From assembly GCF_039522585.1 (NCBI RefSeq), contig NZ_BAAADR010000012.1: a stretch of DNA of 64,000 nucleotides. The stretch is one strand, 5' to 3'. The DNA is from Bisbaumannia salifodinae (GTDB lineage Bacteria; Pseudomonadota; Gammaproteobacteria; Pseudomonadales; Halomonadaceae). This document shows, piece after piece, positions 25,411 through 32,775 of this stretch. Position 1 is the stretch's first letter; each line of letters opens with the position of its first letter. A model generated the notes under the pieces. The model searched no databases. It saw only the letters and a list, made by a program, of their open reading frames with translations, and was not told the origin of the DNA. The translations under genes and the position numbers were made by a program.

Positions 25411-25574
25411 TCTAGCGAAGCGACGTCGCCAAGGGTGCTGATGAGCAGCGAGCGACTCGCGAGGGGACGACAGGGATGTCGTCCCCAGGGGCGGCGAGAG
25501 GGACCTCGGTCCGGCCCGACGCGCCAGTCGCGAGCGAATCATCAGGGTTTCGCCCTGACGAGGAGCGAGTCAGT
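25411..25574 (+). repeat. Dispersed structured repeat, copy 1
   Basis: This is one of three related copies in the window (others at 52926-53105, inverted, and 63210-63389). All share TAGCGAAGCGACGTCGCC at one end, an internal GACAGGGATGTCG-like hairpin, the segment GACCTCGGTCCGGCCCGACG and GGAGCGAGTC at the other end. It lies between the pit 3' end and the argA terminator and has no coding content of its own. Confidence 0.75.
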
Positions 25575-25610
25575 CCGCCTGGCAGCAGCCTTCCCGCGAT
25601 AACCTCACCA

Positions 25611-26876
25611 CTAGCCAAACATCCCCTTGAGCGTAAAGAAGAAGAGGATCGCCAGGCCGGCACCGGCGGGCAGGGTGATCAGCCAGGACATGGCGATGGT
25701 GCCGATCACTCGCAGGTTCAGCGCCGACATGCCGCGGGCCAGGCCCACGCCCAGCACCGCGCCCACCAGGGTATGGGTGGTGGAGATCGGCAGGCCGGTA
25801 CCCGAGGCCAGCACCACGGTGGTGGCGGCGGCCAGGGTGGCGGCGAAGCCGCGGCTGGGGGTCAGCTCGGTGATCCCGGTGCCCACGGTGGCGATCACCT
25901 TGCGGCCATAGGTCACCAGGCCCACCACGATGCCGCCGCCGCCCAGCACCAGCACCCACCAGGGCACCAGGGCGGCGCCTTCGACGGCACCACCGCTCTG
26001 CACCACGCTGATGATCGCCGCCAGCGGCCCCACCGCATTGGCCACGTCATTGGAGCCGTGGGCGAAGGCCATGGCGCAGGCGGTGAACAGCATCAGCACG
26101 CCGAAGACGCGTTCCACGCCGCCATAACCGAAGCTATCTCCGGCGCTCTTCTGGTAGTCGACGCGGCGCTCCAGCAGGACGCCGATGCCCGTGATGATCA
26201 GGCCGATCACCACCGACAGCAGGAAGCTCTGGGTATAGGAGAAATCGAGGCCGATATGCTTGAGGCCCTTGACCAGGGTCACCATGGCCACCACGAAGCC
26301 CACCAGGAAGATATAGACCGGCACATAGCGCTTGGCGGCGGCGAAGGGGTCGCGGGCCTCGAAGATCAGGTGCTGTACCGTCTTGAACAGGCCGAAGGCG
26401 ATGGAGCCGGACAACAGCGGCGATACCACCCAACTGGCGGCGATCTTGCTGACCGCGCCCCAGTCCACGCTGGCCGCGCCCAGCCCCGCCACCGCGAAGC
26501 CGACGATGGCGCCGACGATGGAGTGGGTGGTGGAGACCGGCCAGCCCCGCATGGAGGCGATCAGCAGCCAGGTGGCCGCGGCCAGCAGCGCCGCCAGCAT
26601 GCCGTAGACCAGCAATTCCGGCGTGTCGGTCAACAGCGCCGGGTCGATGATGCCCTTGCGGACGGTATCGGTGACCTCACCGCCGGCCAGCCAGGCGCCG
26701 AGGAACTCGAAGATCACGGCGATGATGATCGCCTGCTTGATGGTGATGGCCCGGGAACCCACCGAGGTGCCCATGGCGTTGGCCACGTCATTGGCCCCCA
26801 CCCCCCAGGCCATGAAGAAGCCGAAGAGACAGGCCAGGATAATGAAGATTTCGCCGTGCTGCGCAATGATCGACAT
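25611..26876 (-). CDS. pit: Low-affinity inorganic phosphate transporter (PiT family)
   Basis: The 421-residue membrane protein has about 10 helices. It carries two copies of the PiT signature: GVGANDVANAMGTSVG near the N-terminus and AHGSNDVANAVGPLAA in the second half, each in a duplicated half. This identifies a metal-phosphate/H+ (or Na+) symporter of the inner membrane. The upstream gene encodes its usual PhoU-like partner, 96 bp away on the same strand, so the pair forms an operon. Confidence 0.92.
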   Translation of the reverse strand: MSIIAQHGEIFIILACLFGFFMAWGVGANDVANAMGTSVGSRAITIKQAIIIAVIFEFLGAWLAGGEVTDTVRKGIIDPALLTDTPELLVYGMLAALLAAATWLLIASMRGWPVSTTHSIVGAIVGFAVAGLGAASVDWGAVSKIAASWVVSPLLSGSIAFGLFKTVQHLIFEARDPFAAAKRYVPVYIFLVGFVVAMVTLVKGLKHIGLDFSYTQSFLLSVVIGLIITGIGVLLERRVDYQKSAGDSFGYGGVERVFGVLMLFTACAMAFAHGSNDVANAVGPLAAIISVVQSGGAVEGAALVPWWVLVLGGGGIVVGLVTYGRKVIATVGTGITELTPSRGFAATLAAATTVVLASGTGLPISTTHTLVGAVLGVGLARGMSALNLRVIGTIAMSWLITLPAGAGLAILFFFTLKGMFG

Positions 26877-26972
26877 AGGGACTTGGATCCTATGTAGGTG
26901 TCAGGAGGAAGCGAGTGGCCCGCGGCGGGGTCACCCCGCGAACCGGAGCCGGGTGGCGCGCTGGCGCCGACC

Positions 26973-27653
26973 TCAGCGGGCGGTGAGGATCTGCAGGCGG
27001 CTACCGACCCGTTCGGCCCGATCGGAGAGTTCGCCGATCCAGTCGATGATCTGGTAGAGGAACATCACGTCCACCGGCGGCAGTTCGCCCTCCAGGCCGA
27101 AGAGCTGGCGGCGGATCGCCACCTGCTGGCTGTCGGCCTGATGCTCCAGGGTGTGCAGCTCGCGGATCAGGTTCTGCATCACGTCGGAGACGTTACGGCC
27201 GAAGCCGGATTCCAGCAGGTCCTTGAGTTCCTCCAGCGCCTTGCGGGCCTGGGTCACGGCGGCCACCGAGGTCTGCAGGTAGTCGCGCATGGGGCCGGCC
27301 AGGGCCTCGGGCATCTGCATCTGGCGGCCCAGCATGATGCCGGTGATATCTCGCGCCTTGTTGGCGATCTTGTCCTGTACGCTGATCAGGTCGAGCAGAT
27401 CGGAACGGGAGACCGGCAGGAACATGGTATTGGGCAGGTTGAGGCGCAGCTCGGTCTTGAGCTCATCGGCCTCGTGCTCCAGGCGGGTGATCGCCTCGCG
27501 ATGGCGGGCCGCCGTGGTCCAGTCGCCGGTAAGGGTCGCCTCGAAGAAGGGCAGCAGCTCGTTCGCGGCTTCGCTGGCCTTGACGATATGCGCCAGCAGC
27601 GGCTGGAATGGCGAACGGCCAAACATCGCGGAGAAGGGGTTGGGAGTCACCAT
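26973..27653 (-). CDS. PhoU-like protein, DUF47/TIGR00153 family
   Basis: The 226-residue, fully helical protein begins NPFSAMFGRSPFQPLLAHI. It contains the ExxxD-type helices of the DUF47/PhoU-like family (ITRLEHEADELKTEL, LHTLEHQADSQQ), which can bind metal. Members are encoded next to PiT transporters and are thought to regulate phosphate uptake in the cytoplasm. The gene is first in an operon with pit. Confidence 0.9.
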   Translation of the reverse strand: MVTPNPFSAMFGRSPFQPLLAHIVKASEAANELLPFFEATLTGDWTTAARHREAITRLEHEADELKTELRLNLPNTMFLPVSRSDLLDLISVQDKIANKARDITGIMLGRQMQMPEALAGPMRDYLQTSVAAVTQARKALEELKDLLESGFGRNVSDVMQNLIRELHTLEHQADSQQVAIRRQLFGLEGELPPVDVMFLYQIIDWIGELSDRAERVGSRLQILTAR

Positions 27654-27749
27654 AGGAAATGTCGCACTTGGGAAGTTGGCGGCGACAGTATAGTGACTGA
27701 GCCCGCTAGCGTCATAAAAAATTCACCCTTTCATCACACAGGAAGCCCC

Positions 27750-28601
27750 ATGCCCCAAGAGATCGAGCTCAAGCTCGCCCTGGCCGAAGATGGTCCCGAC
27801 CTCCTGCTGGCCCAGCCGTTGCTGCGCCAGGCCCCCGAGCGTCTGGCCCTGGCCAACACCTACTTCGATACCCCCCGGGGGGAGCTGGAAGCCGCACGCA
27901 TGGCGCTACGCCTGAGGCGCACCGACGCCGGCTGGGTGCAGACCCTGAAGACCGCCGGCCAGAGCCACGGCGGCCTGTCGCGGCGCGGCGAGTGGGAGTG
28001 GCCGGTGGCCGGTGACAGCCTGGACCTGACCCGCCTGGCCACCCTGCCGCCCATGGCGGCGTTACCGGTGGACCTGCTGGAACGCCTGGCGCCGCGTTTC
28101 ACCACCGACTTCCGGCGTCGGCGCTGGCTGCTCGACTGGCAGGGCAGCCGCATCGAGCTGGCCCTGGACGAGGGGGAGGTCCGCGCCGGGGAGCGGCGGG
28201 CCGCGATTCGCGAACTGGAACTGGAGCTCAAGGAGGGCGACCCCGCCGCCCTCTGGCAACTGGCCGAGCGGCTAGCCGAGTCGGTGCCGCTGCGCCCCGC
28301 CAATGCCAGCAAGGCGGCCCGGGGCGCGGCCCTGCTGGCCGGCCGGTGGGCCTTGCCGGAGGGCGGCGATGCCCTCGCCCTGGAGGCCCGCGCCCTCGCC
28401 GCCCTGGATGCCCTGGACGACAGCGGTGACGCGACCTTCCTCGCCGAGGCCCAGCGCGCCTATGCCCGACTGGCGGCCCTGGACACCACCGACGCTTCCA
28501 CCCAGCGCCTGGCCCGACGGCTCGCCCAGGCGCTGGATAACGACTGGACGACGGACGCCGGGCGCGATGCCCTGGCCCTGGCCCGCCACCTGCATGGCTA
28601 A
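27750..28601 (+). CDS. CYTH-domain inorganic triphosphatase (YgiF-like)
   Basis: The ATG at 27750 follows AGGAAG and begins MPQEIELKL, which holds the ExExK catalytic motif of CYTH enzymes at residues 4-8. The acidic and basic strands of the triphosphate tunnel follow (LRLRR, ELELELKEGD). The first about 205 residues are the CYTH domain. The last about 80 residues are helical and far shorter than the full CHAD domain of E. coli YgiF. It probably hydrolyses inorganic triphosphate in the cytoplasm. It is divergent from the phosphate-uptake operon, which suits a role in phosphate metabolism. Confidence 0.85.
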   Translation: MPQEIELKLALAEDGPDLLLAQPLLRQAPERLALANTYFDTPRGELEAARMALRLRRTDAGWVQTLKTAGQSHGGLSRRGEWEWPVAGDSLDLTRLATLPPMAALPVDLLERLAPRFTTDFRRRRWLLDWQGSRIELALDEGEVRAGERRAAIRELELELKEGDPAALWQLAERLAESVPLRPANASKAARGAALLAGRWALPEGGDALALEARALAALDALDDSGDATFLAEAQRAYARLAALDTTDASTQRLARRLAQALDNDWTTDAGRDALALARHLHG

Positions 28602-28629
28602 GGCCGATGCCCGTGATCAGGAGGATCCC

Positions 28630-29526
28630 ATGAGCGATCACTTCAAGCCCGCCGCCGAAGGCCTGCGTACCCGCGTCTTCCAGGTGATCTTCGAGTCCGA
28701 CACGCCCCTGGCCAAGGGCTTCGATATCGCCCTAATCGGGGTGATCCTGGCCAGCGTGCTGGTGGTGATGCTGGACAGCGTGAGCGCCTACCGGGCCGAG
28801 TACGGCGCCCTCTTCTACTGGCTGGAGTGGGGCTTTACCCTGGCCTTTACCCTGGAGCTGGCGCTGCGTCTCTACTGCCTCGACAAGCCGCTGGGCTACC
28901 TGAAGAGTTTCTACGGGGTGATCGATGTCCTGGCGATCCTGCCCACCTGGCTGGTCCTGCTGGTTCCCGGGGCCCAGTCGCTGGTGGTGATCCGCCTGCT
29001 GCGGGTGCTGCGTATCTTCCGCATCCTGCGCCTGATGCAGTTCGTCGGTGAAGCCCGACTGCTGGTGGAGGCCCTCAGGCGCAGCAGCCACCAGATCTTC
29101 CTGTTCCTGTTCGGCGTCTTCATGCTGGTGACCATCTTCGCCTCCCTGGTCTACCTGATCGAGCCGGAAGAGGCGGGCTTCAGCAGCATTCCCACCGCCA
29201 TCTACTGGGCCATCGTCACCCTGACCACCGTGGGCTATGGAGATATCGTGCCGGTCACCCCCCTGGGCCAGGCGATCTCGGTGATGGTGATGCTCACCGG
29301 CTACTCGATCATCGCCGTGCCCACCGGGGTCTTCTCCGCGGAGGTGATCCGCTCGATCCGTGCCGACCGCTACTCCGACGAGGCCTGCCCCGGCTGTGGC
29401 CACGACCGCCACGAGAAGCGCGCCAAATACTGCCTGCGCTGCGGCACCTGGCTCGATGAGGAAACGCCGGATCCCCGGGAGAAGCGCGACGACGGCGCCT
29501 CCAACGACAAGGAGGCGCCCGCCTGA
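28630..29526 (+). CDS. Kv-type ion channel with C-terminal zinc ribbon
   Basis: The protein (298 residues) starts at the ATG at 28630, directly after AGGAGG. It has six membrane helices. The fourth is arginine-rich (VIRLLRVLRIFRILRLMQF) and the pore filter is TVGYGD. After the last helix comes a cytoplasmic tail with CPGCGH and CLRCGTW, a likely zinc ribbon of two CxxC pairs, and then a charged disordered end. The tail is unlike the channel encoded at 11055-11807. It is 28 bp downstream of the CYTH gene and may be co-transcribed. Potassium is the likely ion. Confidence 0.85.
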   Translation: MSDHFKPAAEGLRTRVFQVIFESDTPLAKGFDIALIGVILASVLVVMLDSVSAYRAEYGALFYWLEWGFTLAFTLELALRLYCLDKPLGYLKSFYGVIDVLAILPTWLVLLVPGAQSLVVIRLLRVLRIFRILRLMQFVGEARLLVEALRRSSHQIFLFLFGVFMLVTIFASLVYLIEPEEAGFSSIPTAIYWAIVTLTTVGYGDIVPVTPLGQAISVMVMLTGYSIIAVPTGVFSAEVIRSIRADRYSDEACPGCGHDRHEKRAKYCLRCGTWLDEETPDPREKRDDGASNDKEAPA

Positions 29527-29574
29527 GCGGACGCCTCCCCGGCTTGCCCCGACCACGGGGCCTTCGACTCCCGC

Positions 29575-30357
29575 TTATTCGGTCACGAAGGGTGCGTCCC
29601 AGGCCTCCAGCTCGGCATCGTCCCAGGTGCCATAGGTGGCATTGGGGAAGACGATCCAGTCGACGCCGATGCGCTCGGCATTGGCCTCCAGCTCGGCGTG
29701 CTGCTCGTCCAGGGGCACGCTGCTGACGAAGGCCTCGGAGAAGTCGTGCAGGGTATCGCCCAGCAGCATCACCAGGGTGTGATGCTCTTCCACCAGGTCA
29801 CGACGCTCCTGCTTGGGAGGGCCCAGCAGCAGCACGCTGTCGTCGCCGACCTGGGGCAGCCCCAGCCCCTCCAGGGTGGCCAGGGTCGCGGCCTTGTTCT
29901 CGTCGTAGCGGTCGGAGACATAGTAGATGGCCACGCCCTGGGCATCGGCATACTCGAGGAAGTCCCCGGCGCCGGGGATCAGCCGCGGCTCGCCCTCACG
30001 CTCCCAGTGCTTCCAGGTGTCCCAGCTGGTGTAATCGTGGCAGCGCTGCATATCGCGCACCAGCAGGGCGCCGTTGTCGATCACCGTCTCGTCCAGGTCG
30101 GTGATGATCGCCAGGTCGGCGTCCTCACCATGGCGTTCGATGGCCTGCTCCAGGCGCAGGGTGGCCAGGGCATACCCCTGGCGCTGCAGTGCCGCCACTT
30201 CGGCGGACTGCTGCTGATAGCGCAGGCCCATGGCATAGGCCTGCTGATCGCAGAGGGTCGCCTCCTCGGCGGGCGCCTCGGCACTGGCGGTGACGGCGAA
30301 GGAGGCGGCGGCCAGGCCGGCCAGCAGGGCGGGGAATCGCTTCTTGTTCGGGGTCAT
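29575..30357 (-). CDS. Secreted HAD acid phosphatase, e(P4)-like
   Basis: The 260-residue protein has a Sec signal peptide (about 1-26, ASA cleavage). No lipobox cysteine is present, unlike classical lipoprotein e(P4). The HAD nucleophile motif is IITDLDETVIDN. Further family motifs are IYYVSDRY and LLGDTLHDF. It is likely a periplasmic class-C acid phosphatase or 5'-nucleotidase that releases phosphate from nucleotides. It is convergent with the channel gene. Confidence 0.85.
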   Translation of the reverse strand: MTPNKKRFPALLAGLAAASFAVTASAEAPAEEATLCDQQAYAMGLRYQQQSAEVAALQRQGYALATLRLEQAIERHGEDADLAIITDLDETVIDNGALLVRDMQRCHDYTSWDTWKHWEREGEPRLIPGAGDFLEYADAQGVAIYYVSDRYDENKAATLATLEGLGLPQVGDDSVLLLGPPKQERRDLVEEHHTLVMLLGDTLHDFSEAFVSSVPLDEQHAELEANAERIGVDWIVFPNATYGTWDDAELEAWDAPFVTE

Positions 30358-30532
30358 GCTTTTCTCCTGTGAGGACCGGCCGGAGCCAATCCATTACACA
30401 ACGTTATCGAAATCGACACAAACCAGCGTATTTTATTTTTATTGATCATTCAAATTAACTCTAGCCCGCTTTCGCGCCTCTGCCCTCCCCCTTACGCCCC
30501 TTGTCATCCTGTTTACGACGGCCCTAACCACG

Positions 30533-30555
30533 ACGCCCGGCCAAGGGCCGGGCGT
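30533..30555. terminator. Hairpin downstream of yciO
   Basis: ACGCCCGGCC and its complement lie around a 3-base loop between yciO and the phosphatase gene. No clear T tract follows on either strand. Confidence 0.5.
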
Positions 30556-30582
30556 GACTCAAGCGGAGAACTGCGGCGAGGA

Positions 30583-31203
30583 TTACTGGAACGACGAGAG
30601 CTCGCCGCGCCCTTCGCGGACGATGGTGGGGGGCAGCTCGCGCAGGTCCACCACGCTGGTGGGCTCCAGTTGGCAGGCGCCGCCGTCGATGATCAGGTCG
30701 AGCTGATTGGCGTAGCGGTCGCGGATCTCCTCGGCGTCGGTCATCGGCAGTTCCTCCCCCACCGGGATCAGGGTCACGCTCATCAGCGGCTCGCCCAGCG
30801 CCTCCAGCAGGGCATGGGTGATGCGATGATCGGGCACCCGCACGCCGATGGAGCGGCGCTTGGGGTGCAGCAGCAGCCGCGGCACCTCGGTGGTGGCCTG
30901 GAGGATAAAGGTGTAGGCGCCGGGGGTATGCGCCTTGAGCAGGCGGAAGACGTCGTTGTCCACCTTGGCGTAGGTGCCGATCTCGGAGAGGTCCGAGCAG
31001 ACCAGGGTGAAGTTGTGCTTGTCGTCCAGTTGGCGCAGGCGCTTGATGCGCTCCACCGCCTTCTTGTCCCCCAGGTGGCAGCCCAGGGCATAGCCGGAGT
31101 CGGTGGGGTAGGCGATCACGCCGCCGCGGCGAATGATGTCGATGGCGCCGTCGATCAGGCGCTTCTGGGGATTCTCGGGATGGATCTGGAAGAACTGGCT
31201 CAT
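30583..31203 (-). CDS. yciO: YciO family protein (Sua5/YrdC fold)
   Basis: The 206-residue protein begins MSQFFQIHPENPQKRLI and has the same length and pattern as E. coli YciO. The YrdC-fold signature is GGVIAYPTDSGYALGC, followed by KHNFTLVC and SIGVRVPDH. It resembles enzymes that make threonylcarbamoyl-adenylate for tRNA modification, but YciO proteins are usually not the essential version. Its next neighbours are rnm and yciI, as in enterobacteria. Confidence 0.92.
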   Translation of the reverse strand: MSQFFQIHPENPQKRLIDGAIDIIRRGGVIAYPTDSGYALGCHLGDKKAVERIKRLRQLDDKHNFTLVCSDLSEIGTYAKVDNDVFRLLKAHTPGAYTFILQATTEVPRLLLHPKRRSIGVRVPDHRITHALLEALGEPLMSVTLIPVGEELPMTDAEEIRDRYANQLDLIIDGGACQLEPTSVVDLRELPPTIVREGRGELSSFQ

Positions 31204-31297
31204 GCGGGCTCCTTGCGCTGAGTCCTGGATGGGGTGGCCAAAGGACGGCTAGGGAAGCCGCCGCGGCTCGGGCCTGGGAATCAGCATACGCCGCGGC

Positions 31298-32221
31298 TCA
31301 GGCGGCGGCAAAGCCCGCCAGGCGGGGGTGATGCCAGACCGGCGTCACCGCGACCCGGGGCACCGGGCTCATGCTGCCCGGGGCCAGGGGGCCACCCGGG
31401 GCGTGGAAGTCGCTGCCCACGGAGCCCGAGAGGTCGCGCTCGATCAGTTGTCGGGCCAGGTCGCGGGTCTGGTCGGGGTTCTGGAAGCCGCTGACCAGCT
31501 CCACCGCCTCGCCGCCGGCGGCCCGGAAGGCGTCCAGCAACAGGCCGCGCTTGCGCCGAGTCAGGCCATAGCGCAGCGGGTGGGCCAGCACCGCCACCCC
31601 GCCGGCAGCCACCACCCAGGCCACCACCGCTTCGAGGGCGGGCCAGTGGGCCTTGATATCGCCACGCTTGCCGTTGCCCAGGTACTTCTTGAAGGCCGTG
31701 CCGATATCCTTGACCAGGCCATCGGCCACCAGCGCCCTGGCGAAGTCGGGGCGCCCCAGGGGGCGTTCGCTGCCGGCCTGGGCCCGGGCCTTGGCCAGGG
31801 CGTCGTCCAGGCCGATGGCCTCCAGGCGCCGGGCGATCTCCTCGGCCCGAGCCGCCCGGGCGCGAGCCTGCTCGGCCAGGCCTTCGGCCAGGGGGCCCCG
31901 GGCCCCCTCGGGCAGCAGCCCCACCACATGGATATTGATGCCACTCCACTGGGAGGAGAGCTCGGTGGCGGGCAGCAGGCGCAGGCCCAGCTCCCGAGCG
32001 GCCACATCCGCCTCGGCGACGCCCTCCACGGTGTCGTGGTCGGTCAGCGCCAGGTGCGTCAGGCCCCGGGTCCGGCACAGGGCCATCAGCTCGGCGGGGG
32101 CCAGGGCCCCGTCGGACGCGGTGGAATGCATATGCAGGTCGAGGCCGGTGACCTCGGCCAGGGAATCGGCGAGCGGGGAAGAATCGGTCATCGGCATGAC
32201 GCCGGCGGGCGTCTTTGTCAA
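31298..32221 (-). CDS. rnm: PHP-domain 3',5'-nucleotide bisphosphate phosphatase / 5'-3' exoribonuclease
   Basis: The 307-residue protein has the PHP metal-site motifs LDLHMHSTASDG, LTDHDT, and the later VLAHPLRY and GSDFHAPG. These match YciV/TrpH (RNase AM), which hydrolyses 3',5'-nucleoside bisphosphates and trims rRNA 5' ends. The TTG at 32221 is preceded by GGAGG at 7-base spacing and is therefore the best start; ATGs at 32197 and 32191 lack such a site. It lies upstream of yciO on the same strand. Confidence 0.88.
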   Translation of the reverse strand: MTKTPAGVMPMTDSSPLADSLAEVTGLDLHMHSTASDGALAPAELMALCRTRGLTHLALTDHDTVEGVAEADVAARELGLRLLPATELSSQWSGINIHVVGLLPEGARGPLAEGLAEQARARAARAEEIARRLEAIGLDDALAKARAQAGSERPLGRPDFARALVADGLVKDIGTAFKKYLGNGKRGDIKAHWPALEAVVAWVVAAGGVAVLAHPLRYGLTRRKRGLLLDAFRAAGGEAVELVSGFQNPDQTRDLARQLIERDLSGSVGSDFHAPGGPLAPGSMSPVPRVAVTPVWHHPRLAGFAAA

Positions 32222-32320
32222 AATAGGGCCTCCATGGTGCGCGCCCCGCCGGCCGCGGTCAACCGCGCGCCGCGCCAGGGGGCGCTGCCGGTTCGTCGGT
32301 TTTCCTGCAAGGATTCACCC

Positions 32321-32620
32321 ATGCTCTACGCCATCATCAGTGAAGATGTGAATAACAGCCTCGAGCGCCGCATGGCCGCTCGTCCCGATCACCTGGCCCG
32401 CCTGGAGAAACTGCGTGACGAGGGCCGCCTGGTGCTGGCCGGCCCCCATCCGGCGGCGGACAGCGACGACCCGGGCGAGGCGGGCTTCAGCGGCAGCCTG
32501 GTGGTGGCCGAATTCGAGGATCTCCAGGCCGCCCAGGCCTGGGCGGACGTGGACCCCTATGTGATCGCCGGCGTCTACGCCCGGGTCATCGTCAAGCCCT
32601 TCAAGAAGGTGCTGCCCTAA
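32321..32620 (+). CDS. yciI: YciI-like protein
   Basis: The 99-residue protein has the ferredoxin-like YciI fold, with MLYAIISEDV at the start, the conserved R-x-x-HLARLEKL helix and GRLVLAGP. Histidine and aspartate residues (Arg-Pro-Asp-His, WADVDPYV) mark the presumed active site. The biochemical role is unclear. It is divergent from rnm, as part of a yciI/rnm/yciO cluster. Confidence 0.9.
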   Translation: MLYAIISEDVNNSLERRMAARPDHLARLEKLRDEGRLVLAGPHPAADSDDPGEAGFSGSLVVAEFEDLQAAQAWADVDPYVIAGVYARVIVKPFKKVLP

Positions 32621-32627
32621 CCGGCGG

Positions 32628-32665
32628 TTTTCCACAGCCGGTTTTTGCACAGCGGCTGTGGAAAA
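32628..32665. terminator. Terminator-like hairpin built from DnaA-box-like arms
   Basis: TTTTCCACAGCC and GGCTGTGGAAAA are exact complements separated by 14 bases. The A and T ends give T tracts on both strands, so it can terminate yciI. Each arm also contains TTTTCCACA, one base from the DnaA consensus TTATCCACA. TGTTAACA follows. Confidence 0.55.
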
Positions 32666-32775
32666 CTCTGTTAACAGCCCGCGGATGCCTGGCGCCAGCC
32701 CAGAGCCGCCCTCGCCTCGGGCGGGCTGGCTACGCTTTGACCACCCTGCGACCCCTTGCCTGCGAGGCCCGAGCC

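Noticed and set aside
25273..25542. N-terminal extension of argA by 90 codons
   Set aside because: It translates the dispersed repeat and the terminator; the family start and a GGAG site lie at the TTG at 25272.
26898..27749. Upstream extension of the CYTH gene by 284 codons
   Set aside because: The extension is antisense to the PhoU-like gene; the ExExK motif begins right after the ATG at 27750, which has a ribosome-binding site.
32628..32675. Replication origin suggested by DnaA-box-like arms
   Set aside because: Only two imperfect boxes are present, both inside a hairpin. There is no AT-rich unwinding region and no dnaA, dnaN or gidA gene nearby.
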